Below, one piece after another: positions 18,678 to 26,699 of a DNA stretch of 64,000 nucleotides. The notes below the pieces were generated by a model. It was not told the DNA's origin and did no database searches. It saw only the letters and a list, made by a program, of their open reading frames with translations. Where the stretch lies: NCBI RefSeq assembly GCF_030378205.1, contig NZ_CP127385.1, forward strand, positions 4,504,001 through 4,568,000, in the 5' to 3' direction. How positions within the stretch are numbered: the stretch's first letter is position 1; every line of letters begins with the position of its first letter. This stretch comes from Bradyrhizobium sp. NP1. Its GTDB lineage: Bacteria; Pseudomonadota; Alphaproteobacteria; Rhizobiales; Xanthobacteraceae. Both the position numbers and the translations under genes were made by a program.

Positions 18678-18752
18678 CCAGTGTCCCGGCTCTGACATTC
18701 GCATCATTTTGCGGAGCCACGTCTGCGAATGTCGGAACCAAAAGGACACCAG
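18678..18752. repeat. CTAG/CCAG-ended palindromic repeat, copy 2
   Basis: The outer arms are CCAGTGTCC and GGACACCAG; the inner arms are TCTGACATTCGCA and TGCGAATGTCGGA. The inner TTCGCATCATTTTGCGG matches copy 1 (1092-1168) except for one or two bases. The right side ends 13 bases before a third, related palindrome. It sits between the CoA-transferase and acyl-CoA dehydrogenase genes. Confidence 0.75.
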
Positions 18753-18765
18753 CAAATATGAAGTT

Positions 18766-18841
18766 CTAGTGTGGCTCTGGCTCTGACGTTCCTTTGAGGA
18801 ATGTGCTGCGAAAGCGAAAGGAACGTCAGAGCCGCCACTAG
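18766..18841. repeat. CTAG-ended palindromic repeat, copy 3
   Basis: The left arm CTAGTGTGGCTCTG and CTCTGACGTTCCTTT is mirrored by AAAGGAACGTCAGAG and CCACTAG on the right. The arms share the CTAGTG termini and GTTC/GAAC layout of copies 1 and 2, but the inner sequence differs. The right end supplies the TAG stop codon of the CoA-transferase gene, just as copy 1 does for DUF2783. Confidence 0.75.
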
Positions 18842-20040
18842 CTCGCGGGCGCAGGCCTGGTGACGCCGTCGCGCACAAGGCCCGAAATCTCATCGGCCGA
18901 ATAGCCGGCTTCCCGCAGGATTTCGACACCCTGCTCGCCAAGCCGCGGCGCCAGCCGCTCGGGCACGGCCGGTGTATCCGAAAAACTGGCCGACACCTTC
19001 ATGGTGCGGATCGGTCCCTCGCTCGGATGGGTAACGATGGGGAAATAGCCGGTTGCCGCAAGGTGCGGATCGTCAAGCAGGCTCTCCAGATCGTGCATCG
19101 GCATCACGGGCACGTCGGCCTTGTTCAGGATCTCGATCCATTCGGCGGTCGTGCGTGTCTCCAGAATCCGCGCCAGCTCCGCATAGACCTCGTCGATATT
19201 GGCGGCACGCCCGGCGAAGCTTGCGAATTTCGGGTCGTGCTTGAGGTCATCGCGGCCGGTCGCCTTGAAGAAATTATCCCACTGCTTATCGTTATAGACG
19301 ATCACGCAGAGATAGCCGTCGCTGGTCTTGTAGGGCCTGCGGTCGCGCGAGAGATGCCTGGCATAGCCGCCCTTGTCGAGCGGCGGCTCGTAGGTGAGCC
19401 CGCCCATGTGATCGCCCATGACGAAGCCGGCCATGGTCTCGAACATCGGGATGTCGACGCGCTGGCCGCTGCCCGAGCGGTCGCGATGCACCAGTGCAGC
19501 GCAGATCGCACCGACCGCCGTCAGCCCCACGATGCGATCGACCAGCGCGTTCGGCACGTAGCGCGGCGTGCCGTCGGAGGTCTGCGCCATCAGCGCCGGC
19601 AGCGCGGTCGCGCCCTGGATCAGATCGTCATAGGCGGGCTTGGCGGCGTAAGGGCCGCCCTGGCCGAAGCCGAACACGCCGGCATAGACCAGCCGCGGGT
19701 TCACCTTGGAGACGACGTCGTAGCCGAGATTGAGCCGCGCCATCGCCTGCGGCCGGACGTTGTAGACCAGCACGTCGGCGGAACTGATCAGCCGCAGCAC
19801 GGCGTCGCGGCCGGCCGGCTTCTTCAGGTCGAGCGCAATCGAGCGTTTCGAGCGGTTGGTGTTGAGGAACACCGGCCCCATCCCCGGATGCCGGGTCGGA
19901 CCGATCAGGCGGGTGACGTCGCCTTCCAGCGATTCCACCTTGATGACGTCGGCGCCGAAGTCACCGAGCATCTGGGTCGCATAAGGCCCCATCAGCACGG
20001 TGGTCATGTCGATGACCTTGATGCCCGCAAGCGGTCCCAT
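18838..20040 (-). CDS. CaiB/BaiF (class III) CoA-transferase
   Basis: This 400-residue enzyme transfers CoA between acids. The N-terminal block MGPLAGIKVIDMTT, GDFGADVIKVE and the RSIALDLKKPAGRD segment are family-typical, and the catalytic Asp lies in AYDDLIQGATALP. The start at 20040 is preceded by GGGAGAG; the longer upstream frame is not conserved in character. The stop codon is made by a palindromic repeat. It probably activates the substrate acid for the acyl-CoA dehydrogenase and thiolase-like genes downstream. Confidence 0.9.
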   Translation of the reverse strand: MGPLAGIKVIDMTTVLMGPYATQMLGDFGADVIKVESLEGDVTRLIGPTRHPGMGPVFLNTNRSKRSIALDLKKPAGRDAVLRLISSADVLVYNVRPQAMARLNLGYDVVSKVNPRLVYAGVFGFGQGGPYAAKPAYDDLIQGATALPALMAQTSDGTPRYVPNALVDRIVGLTAVGAICAALVHRDRSGSGQRVDIPMFETMAGFVMGDHMGGLTYEPPLDKGGYARHLSRDRRPYKTSDGYLCVIVYNDKQWDNFFKATGRDDLKHDPKFASFAGRAANIDEVYAELARILETRTTAEWIEILNKADVPVMPMHDLESLLDDPHLAATGYFPIVTHPSEGPIRTMKVSASFSDTPAVPERLAPRLGEQGVEILREAGYSADEISGLVRDGVTRPAPAS

Positions 20041-20270
20041 GGCGGCGCTCTCTCCCGGTTGGTTGTGGCCCACGTAAGGACAGGCTTGGGCCAAGATCAA
20101 GCACGGCGGACGTATGGGCATATGCGTGGCGCCTGCTCGCGTTCCCCGAATTCCGCGCGGCGGGCAAAGGCGCCGCATCCGGAAACCGCCGATCAGACTC
20201 CATCGTCGGCGGCATCCGGCGTACAACCATGGGCAATCACAGCCACCACGAACGGGCCGCGGAGACGTCG

Positions 20271-21239
20271 ATGAACGCAAAAACAGAATTCGCCTTCGTC
20301 GAGACCAACGGCATCCGGTTGCGGGTCGCCCTTGCCGGAAAGGGACCATTGGTCGTGCTGGTGCATGGCTGGCCGGAAAGCTGGTACTCGTGGCGCCATC
20401 AGATTTCGGCGCTCGCCGAGACAGGCTATCGCGTGGCCGCGCCGGACGTGCGCGGCTATGGCGGCAGCGACAAGCCGGCGGCCATTGAGGCCTATTCGAT
20501 CAAGGAGATATGCACCGACATTGCAGGTCTGATCGACGCCCTCGGCGAAAGGCGGGCGATCCTGATCGGCCATGATTGGGGGGCCCCGATTGTCTGGAAT
20601 ACGGCGTTGTTTTTCCCGGAGAGGGTGCGAGCCGTCGCCGGATTGAGCGTCCCCTACACCGGAAGAGGCCCGGCGCCTCGCGTCGAACTCTTCCGCAACT
20701 TCTACAAGGATCGTTTTTTCTATCAGATCTACTTCCAGGAGCCAGGCGTCGCGGAATCCGAGCTCGAAGCCGACGTGCGCACGTCACTGAGGAAGATCTA
20801 CTACGGCTCGTCCGGCGACGCCTTGAAGGCAGGACCCAGGGCGAGGAAGCCTCCCGACGCGAAATATCTCGACGGCCTGATCGATCCGGATCCGCTGCCG
20901 GATTGGCTGACGCCCCGCGACCTCGACTATTATGTCGGGCAGTTCGAGCAAAGCGGCTTTCGTGGGCCACTCAACCGTTACCGCACGTCGGAAATCGATT
21001 TTGCCGAGCTGGCGGAGATCGCGGACCGCCGGATCGAACAGCCGGCGGCCTTCATCGCCGGCCGGCTTGATCCGGTGCTCGCGTTCGTGCCGGGCGTCGA
21101 CCTTATCGAGGTCATGCGCAAGCACGTTGCCGATCTGCGCCTCGTTCGACTTTTCGACGGTGCCGGCCACTGGATTCAGCAGGAGCGCCCCGCCGAGGTC
21201 AACGCCGCTCTCCTGGAATGGCTTCGCGGGGTGGACTAG
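20271..21239 (+). CDS. Alpha/beta hydrolase, epoxide-hydrolase-like
   Basis: This 322-residue protein has the epoxide-hydrolase/haloalkane-dehalogenase pattern: the oxyanion loop VHGWPESWYSWRHQ (about 33-46), the nucleophile region LIGHDWGAPIVW with Asp as nucleophile, a helical cap (about 140-225), the acid region AGRLDPVLAF and the final His in GAGHWIQQERP. It likely hydrolyses an epoxide or similar electrophile in the cytosol. The start at 20271 has GGAGAC 6-8 bases upstream. It is divergent from the CoA-transferase. Confidence 0.87.
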   Translation: MNAKTEFAFVETNGIRLRVALAGKGPLVVLVHGWPESWYSWRHQISALAETGYRVAAPDVRGYGGSDKPAAIEAYSIKEICTDIAGLIDALGERRAILIGHDWGAPIVWNTALFFPERVRAVAGLSVPYTGRGPAPRVELFRNFYKDRFFYQIYFQEPGVAESELEADVRTSLRKIYYGSSGDALKAGPRARKPPDAKYLDGLIDPDPLPDWLTPRDLDYYVGQFEQSGFRGPLNRYRTSEIDFAELAEIADRRIEQPAAFIAGRLDPVLAFVPGVDLIEVMRKHVADLRLVRLFDGAGHWIQQERPAEVNAALLEWLRGVD

Positions 21240-21338
21240 CGGCCTATCCCGCAACTCGCGAACCCGGCGACGTGAGCGCGACGTGGGTTTTGACGCGCGC
21301 CAGCTCGCCGACGGGGAGCGAATGCTGGAGTCGGCCCC

Positions 21339-21470
21339 CTAGCCGTAGACCCATATGATGATGAATACGACGGCGCTGTTGATGGCGGCCGCCAGCAGCG
21401 AGAGCAGTAGGGCTGCTTCCGCTGCAACCGTCCAGGATCGTGCTGGTTCGACCGGAATTTGTGTCGGCAT
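21339..21470 (-). CDS. Predicted 43-residue single-TM protein beside the MHS transporter
   Basis: A small gene with a strong ribosome site (GGGAGGT, 4 bases before ATG). The product has a short polar N-terminus (MPTQIPVEPARSW), then one long hydrophobic helix to the end (LLLSLLAAAINSAVVFIIIW). It lies 59 bases downstream of the MHS transporter on the same strand, so co-transcription is likely. Small one-helix proteins of this type can be transporter subunits, but I know no named family for this one. Confidence 0.6.
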   Translation of the reverse strand: MPTQIPVEPARSWTVAAEAALLLSLLAAAINSAVVFIIIWVYG

Positions 21471-21529
21471 GGATACCTCCCGTGGCATCCTCAGATCACA
21501 AATCATGTGCAATTTAGGTCCGCCCGCCC

Positions 21530-22861
21530 TCAATGCTCCCAGATGCTCATCTTGCGGGTCTCGGGCATGAGGAACAGGCTCAAGACCAGGCAGATCGCCG
21601 GAACAGCGATCGGGTAGATCAGTGCATAGGCGAGACTGCCTGTCGCCTGGTAGGCCGCTGTCGTGATGAACGGCACCAGGCCGCCGCCCCAGCCGTTGCC
21701 GATCATGTACGGCATCGACACCGCCGTATAGCGGATCCTGCCGGGGAAGAATTCGGCAAGGAACGCGCCGATCGGCCCGTAGACCATTCCCACGTAACAT
21801 ACAAGAATGACCACGATGAGGATGGCAATCGGCACGTTGATGTTGCCGGGCTGTGTGACCAAGCCGAGCCAGCTATACAGCGGATAGTAGGTCACCGCCG
21901 CGAGGAAGAAGCCGCCCAGGATGACCGGCTTGCGGCCGACGATGTCTGACAACCAGCCGAAGAAGACGAGCGACGGGGTTCCGATCACCAGCCCAATTCC
22001 CACGATCAAGGCGCTGGTCAAGGTGTCCACCTTGGACACCGTCTGCAGGTAAAACAACGCCCAGAACTGGCTTGAGTACCAGACCACGCCCTCGCCCAGC
22101 ACCACGATGGTCGCGATCACCACGTATTTCAGATTGACCGGATTGAGGAAGGCGTCACGCCAGGGGTTCGTGCTGGTCAGCCCCTTCGCCTTGATCTCGG
22201 CATAGACCGGCGACTCCTCGAAATTGGCCCGCATGTAGAGCGTGACGAACACCAGCAGGAAGGAGAACAGGAACGGAATGCGCCACGCCCATTCGTTGAA
22301 TACCGCCTCGCCGAAGTAGCTGCGTGTCGCAATGATCACGATGAGAGACACTACGATCCCAAGCGTCGGCGAGGTCTGCAGCCAGCCGGTATAGTAGCCG
22401 CGGCGTTCGTCCGCCACGTGCTCGGCGACGTAGGTGATGGCGCCGCCATATGAGCCGCCCAGGCAAAGGCCCTGAATCATGCGCAAGCAAAACAGGATGA
22501 TCGCGGCGGCCAAACCGATCTGCTCGAAGGTCGGGATCAAGCCGATCGCGCCGGTGCCAAGAGCCATGCCGACGAGCGTCATGATGAACGTATATTTGCG
22601 GCCGACGCGGTCGCCGAGCCAGCCGAAGACGAACGCTCCCAACGGACGGACCAGGAAGCCGGCGGTGAACAGCGCGATCGTCGAGAGCAGAGCCGCGACG
22701 GGGTGGCTCTTTTCGAAGAATTTGACCGACAAGATCGTGGCCAGACTTCCGAAAATATAGAAGTCATACCATTCAATGACATTTCCCGCGGACGCAGCCA
22801 TGATCACGGTCCGGAAGTTCCGCGGAAATCGAGATGCTTGATCGATAGCCATCTGAGCCAT
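21530..22861 (-). CDS. MHS-family MFS transporter (metabolite:H+ symporter)
   Basis: This is a 443-residue permease with 12 predicted helices. Signatures are GNVIEWYDFYIFG at the start of TM1, RPLGAFVFGWLGDRVGRKYT between TM2 and TM3, and RMIQGLCLGGSYGG in TM4, all characteristic of the ProP/KgtP/ShiA branch. The start at 22861 has AAGGAGATC 4 bases upstream; the longer frame is spurious. It imports a small organic solute such as a dicarboxylate, osmolyte or aromatic acid, with protons. The small TM gene follows. Confidence 0.9.
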   Translation of the reverse strand: MAQMAIDQASRFPRNFRTVIMAASAGNVIEWYDFYIFGSLATILSVKFFEKSHPVAALLSTIALFTAGFLVRPLGAFVFGWLGDRVGRKYTFIMTLVGMALGTGAIGLIPTFEQIGLAAAIILFCLRMIQGLCLGGSYGGAITYVAEHVADERRGYYTGWLQTSPTLGIVVSLIVIIATRSYFGEAVFNEWAWRIPFLFSFLLVFVTLYMRANFEESPVYAEIKAKGLTSTNPWRDAFLNPVNLKYVVIATIVVLGEGVVWYSSQFWALFYLQTVSKVDTLTSALIVGIGLVIGTPSLVFFGWLSDIVGRKPVILGGFFLAAVTYYPLYSWLGLVTQPGNINVPIAILIVVILVCYVGMVYGPIGAFLAEFFPGRIRYTAVSMPYMIGNGWGGGLVPFITTAAYQATGSLAYALIYPIAVPAICLVLSLFLMPETRKMSIWEH

Positions 22862-23767
22862 GTTGATCTCCTTCAAGGCCTGATCGCGTCGCGATGCTGT
22901 TAAATGAAACGCTTCGTCGTAATGAACGTCCCTTCTCGACATAGGCCGAGCCATTGTTGCCCACTGCCGGGCGAAAACGGGCGCGCCCGCTCGTCGAGCA
23001 CGGTCAATGGTCAAGCATGAGCACAGATGTCTTTACGCAAGATCACGTGTCTTGCGCCGGCGATGTCCGCCTTGGCTCCTAGCGGACCCAAGGCGACGTC
23101 CGGCCGGAGGCCGCTTTCTTTTCGGTCGCCTCAATGACCTCGGCGTTGCTCCGCCCGAGGGCTCTCACGCGCATCTCGCAGAAGATGTCCTATCATCCAG
23201 CCTTTGAAGGTCAGCAGCACTGGCCCATCTGCAAGTCGCGCCTGATATTGCAAGGCGAAACGGCGACGTGTCGGCCATACGGTCGGATGCGCAATCACGA
23301 CTTTACGACGCGCCAAATCCGCTGGCAACAACGCTTTGGTCGCGATTGCAATGCCATTCCCGCGGCCGCCGCCTCGATCGCAAGGCCAATGCTTCCCAGG
23401 CCGCTGCCGTACTCCGTTGACGCGGTGCCAAATCGCGCGTGAGCGAGCCGGCGACACCGACCGCCACGCCGCGGTCGAGACGCCGGCGCGTCATGGTGGC
23501 CGGCCGTCTTCGATGGCATCAAGGAAGCCCGTTTCGACCGATCCGCGGCGAGCAAATTCGAACGTCGAAAGCTTCGCTCTCCTTCGCTCACTCTTGTCGG
23601 GATTTTGATTGGAATTGTCGTCGCGGAGTTGCATTGCCTGAGCCGAACCACTTTTGCTAGCTTTGAGCGACTGGTCGCCCCGGGTCGAAAAGCAACCGAG
23701 ATGCGGCCAGACGTTCGTGCCATTGGCGGCAGGACAGTTGCTTGAACAAGAATGCAAAGGGGAAGCC
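22862..23767. other. Gene-poor interval of about 900 bases
   Basis: The interval lies between the MHS transporter and the Tat carbonic anhydrase. The only coding-like content is a decayed LysR-type regulator fragment on the minus strand at about 23131-23458. The rest (22862-23130 and 23459-23767) shows no conserved reading frame, repeat or RNA that I can support, apart from the likely promoter regions of the flanking genes. Confidence 0.5.
23131..23458 (-). pseudogene. Remnant of a LysR-type regulator (GcvA-like C-terminus)
   Basis: Two minus-strand frames together give the end of a LysR effector domain. One frame reads EYGSGLGSIGLAIEAAAAG (about 23368-23430). A second, offset by one base near 23365, reads GNGIAIATKALLPADLARRKVV and FKGWMIGHLLRD to the stop at 23131. 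These match the AAAxGxGIAL and xFRDWL regions of GcvA-type regulators. No DNA-binding domain is visible upstream. The gene is truncated and frameshifted. Confidence 0.5.
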
Positions 23768-24496
23768 ATGTGCGATTTCTGCCAACGCAAGACAAGCGCG
23801 CTGTCGCGGCGCGCCTTCGGCCTGTTCGCGATGTCGTCGGCGGCGCTGCTGCTGGCCCGGGCGGCGGCCGATGCAAAGGAAGCGAAATCGCCGCCCAAGC
23901 CGGAAAACGTCCTGGCGCCTGATGGCGCGCTGAAGCGCCTGCGCGAAGGAAACGAGCGCTATGTCGAAGGCGAGATGCGGCGACACGACTTCAAGCGCGA
24001 GCGGGAAGCTTTGGCCGGCGGACAGAATCCCTATGCGGCGATATTGAGCTGCGCCGACTCCCGCATCGCGCCTGAATATGCATTCGACAGCAGCCGCGGC
24101 GACCTCTTCGTGTGCCGCGTAGCCGGCAATTTCGCCAGCGACGAGACTGTCGCAAGCATGGAATATGCGGTCGCGGTGCTCAGCACGCCGCTGATCCTGG
24201 TGCTGGGTCACGAGGCGTGCGGCGCGGTCGAGGCCACGATCAAGTCGATCAAGGAGGACAAGCCGCTGCCCGGCCACATGCCGTCCCTGGTCGAGGCGAT
24301 TGCGCCCGCGGTCAAGGCGGTGGCCTCGCACAGCGGCGATACGCTCAGCAATGCGATTCGGCAGAACGTGTTCGACAATGTGGCCAAGCTGAAATCGGCC
24401 ACGCCGATCCTCAGTGCTGCGGTCAACGACGGGAAGCTGAAGGTCGTCGGCGGCATTTACCGGCTGAAGAGCGGAAAGGTCGAGCTGCTCGCCTGA
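23768..24496 (+). CDS. Tat-exported beta-class carbonic anhydrase
   Basis: This 242-residue enzyme interconverts CO2 and bicarbonate with zinc. The N-terminus has a twin-arginine signal (SRRAFGLFAMSSAALLLARA, about 13-32), implying folded export to the periplasm, unlike most beta-CAs. The zinc ligands are in place: C95, D97 and R99 in CADSR, and H148 and C151 in GHEACG. The start at 23768 has AAGGGGAAG directly upstream. It precedes the phosphoesterase-cytochrome-imelysin cassette by 266 bases on the same strand. Confidence 0.9.
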   Translation: MCDFCQRKTSALSRRAFGLFAMSSAALLLARAAADAKEAKSPPKPENVLAPDGALKRLREGNERYVEGEMRRHDFKREREALAGGQNPYAAILSCADSRIAPEYAFDSSRGDLFVCRVAGNFASDETVASMEYAVAVLSTPLILVLGHEACGAVEATIKSIKEDKPLPGHMPSLVEAIAPAVKAVASHSGDTLSNAIRQNVFDNVAKLKSATPILSAAVNDGKLKVVGGIYRLKSGKVELLA

Positions 24497-24640
24497 GCCT
24501 CGAGCCCCATCGGCCACGTTAGCTCGGCGTAAAGCTGTTTTCCAATCCGTCGCCGCCGGTCAAGCCCCGGCGCGGGGTCGCGCGCCTCGCGCCCTCGCGA
24601 CGGTGTCACCATTCGATCACGTCGCCGAACCTTCAAGGCA

Positions 24641-24669
24641 TTGTCACGGATGGTTCATCGCGTTGTGAC
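24641..24669 (+). promoter_or_regulatory. Candidate Pho-box-like triple repeat upstream of the phosphoesterase
   Basis: Three loosely related heptamers at an 11-base period, TTGTCAC, GGTTCAT and TTGTGAC, lie about 100 bases upstream of the phosphoesterase start. They resemble the PhoB direct-repeat layout (CTGTCAT-N4-CTGTCAT), but each matches only 4-5 of 7 positions. The idea rests partly on the gene's likely phosphatase role. Confidence 0.25.
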
Positions 24670-24762
24670 CCAGCTCTGAAAACTTTCCCCGCGGCGCCAC
24701 CCCCACCCTTCGCTGCGCCAAAAAACCTATCTCATTAAATACTCAAGAAGGAGGCAATCTTC

Positions 24763-26637
24763 ATGCGTTTGCCCATAACTCTCGGTCTGGTCTCTACTTT
24801 CGCCTTGTTGATCGGCGGCGCCGGCGCCATCGCTCAAGACCACGATCGCGACGATTTCCGCAATGGAACGCGCACACCCATCAAGCATCTGGTCGTGATC
24901 TTCCAGGAGAACATTTCCTACGACCACTATTTCGGCACGTACCCCAAGGCGATGAACCTGCCCGGCGAGACGCCGTTCAAGGCAAAGCGCAACACCCCGC
25001 TCAACAACAACCTTGTAACGCCGCTCGACGTCAATCATCACTTTGAGCCGATTGGCGAATTGAACCTCCTCGCCAACAACCCGAACGCCAACCCCAACGC
25101 CCCGGTTGGACCCAACAACTCCCGGCACAACGGCACTGATGCCGCCAATCCGTTCCGGCTTTCGCCCAGCCAGGCGTCGACCGCCGACCAGGGCCACAAC
25201 GACATGCCGGAGCAGGCCGCCTACAACAACGGCAACATGGACGGCTTCCCGGCGTGGGTCGGCAGTGCCGGCACCGCCTCCAGCGGCCCGCAGGCGCCCC
25301 CAGCCGCCGTCGCCACCAAGGGCCTGGCGATGGGCTACTACGACGGCAACACCGTCACGGCGCTGTGGAACTACGCCCAGCACTACGCGATGAACGACAA
25401 CAGCTACGCGACCCAGTTCGGCCCTTCGTCGCCGGGCGCCATCAACCTGATCTCGGGCCAGACCAACGGCTTCGCCCACGCCACCAACGTGCAGGACGCC
25501 AGCGGCAATCTGCTTCACTCGACCCACGAAGCATTCGGCGACGCCAGCCACACGTCGAGCAACATCACCCTGATTGGTGACGGCGATCCCGAGCAGGACA
25601 AGTGCTCCAACCCGACCATCGACCAGGTGACCATGGCAGGCCCCAACATCGGCGACCTGCTCAACAAGCGCAACATCACCTGGGGCTGGTTCGAGGGCGG
25701 CTTCAACCTGCAGACCGTCAACGCGAACGGCAGCACCGGCTGCGCGCGCTTCACGGCTGCAACCACCGCCGCGAGCCCCGCCTCCGCGTCGACCGACTAC
25801 ATCCCGCACCACCAGCCGTTCCAGTATTATGCGTCGACCCGCAACCCGAACCACCTGCCGCCGCACTCGGTGGCATCGGTCGGGTTCACCAACATCCCGG
25901 GTACCCGCACGGCGGATCCGGCGAACCACCAGTACGACACCGACGACTTCTTCGCGGCGCTCCATGCCGGCAACCTGCCGTCGGTGACCTTCCTCAAGGC
26001 GCCGGCATTCCAGGACGGCCATGCCGGCTATTCCGACCCGATCGACGAGCAGCACTTCATCATCAAGGTGAGCAACGCGCTGCAGGAAAGCAAGTTCTGG
26101 TCGAGCACCGCGATCGTCATCCTGTATGACGACTCCGACGGCTGGTACGATCACCAGATGCCGCCGATCGTCAACCCGTCGTTCAACCCGACCACCGACG
26201 TGCTCAACGCCGCCGGCGTCTGCAACGTCGGCCTGCAGCAGGGTCGCCCGACGCGCAATGTGCCGCTCAACGGCGCGTTCGGCCAGTCGGCGTGGGGCCG
26301 CTGCGCGTACGGCACCCGCCAGCCGCTGCTGGTGATCTCGCCGTTCGCCAAGCACAACCACATCGACCACACGCTGACCGACCAGACCTCGGTCCTGAAG
26401 TTCATCGAGGACAACTGGCTCGATGGCGAGCGCATCCAGCCGGGCGGCTCGCTCGACACCATGGCGGGCACGATCGAACACATGTTCGACTTCGACCGCC
26501 GCGTCGACAATGACGACCACAAGCTGATCCTCGATCCATCGACCGGAGCGGTGGTGTTCGCCAGCCACCGGGACGACGATGACGACCATGATCACGGTCA
26601 CGACCACGACCACGACCACGATCACGATCGTCACTGA
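24763..26637 (+). CDS. Exported phosphoesterase (PF04185 phospholipase C/acid phosphatase family) with His/Asp-rich tail
   Basis: This 624-residue protein has a Sec signal peptide (residues 1-24, ending GAGAIAQ). The catalytic domain begins with HLVVIFQENISYDHYFGTYP and has later metal/phosphate motifs VILYDDSDGWYDHQ and LLVISPFAKHNHIDHTLTD. It should hydrolyse phosphate esters in the periplasm. The last 23 residues contain 9 His and 11 Asp, a metal-binding-type tail not usual for the family. It starts the cassette with the di-heme cytochrome 62 bases downstream. The ATG has AAGGAGGC 7 bases upstream. Confidence 0.88.
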   Translation: MRLPITLGLVSTFALLIGGAGAIAQDHDRDDFRNGTRTPIKHLVVIFQENISYDHYFGTYPKAMNLPGETPFKAKRNTPLNNNLVTPLDVNHHFEPIGELNLLANNPNANPNAPVGPNNSRHNGTDAANPFRLSPSQASTADQGHNDMPEQAAYNNGNMDGFPAWVGSAGTASSGPQAPPAAVATKGLAMGYYDGNTVTALWNYAQHYAMNDNSYATQFGPSSPGAINLISGQTNGFAHATNVQDASGNLLHSTHEAFGDASHTSSNITLIGDGDPEQDKCSNPTIDQVTMAGPNIGDLLNKRNITWGWFEGGFNLQTVNANGSTGCARFTAATTAASPASASTDYIPHHQPFQYYASTRNPNHLPPHSVASVGFTNIPGTRTADPANHQYDTDDFFAALHAGNLPSVTFLKAPAFQDGHAGYSDPIDEQHFIIKVSNALQESKFWSSTAIVILYDDSDGWYDHQMPPIVNPSFNPTTDVLNAAGVCNVGLQQGRPTRNVPLNGAFGQSAWGRCAYGTRQPLLVISPFAKHNHIDHTLTDQTSVLKFIEDNWLDGERIQPGGSLDTMAGTIEHMFDFDRRVDNDDHKLILDPSTGAVVFASHRDDDDDHDHGHDHDHDHDHDRH

Positions 26638-26699
26638 GCAGATCGTTTGAGATCAGAATGCGCGGGCCAGGGCGGCGCCCCGGCCCGCGCGAATGCAAT

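Noticed and set aside
24727..26634. Minus-strand open frame of 635 codons opposite the phosphoesterase
   Set aside because: Low-complexity Val/Arg/Gly composition without motifs; the plus strand carries a signal peptide and catalytic motifs.
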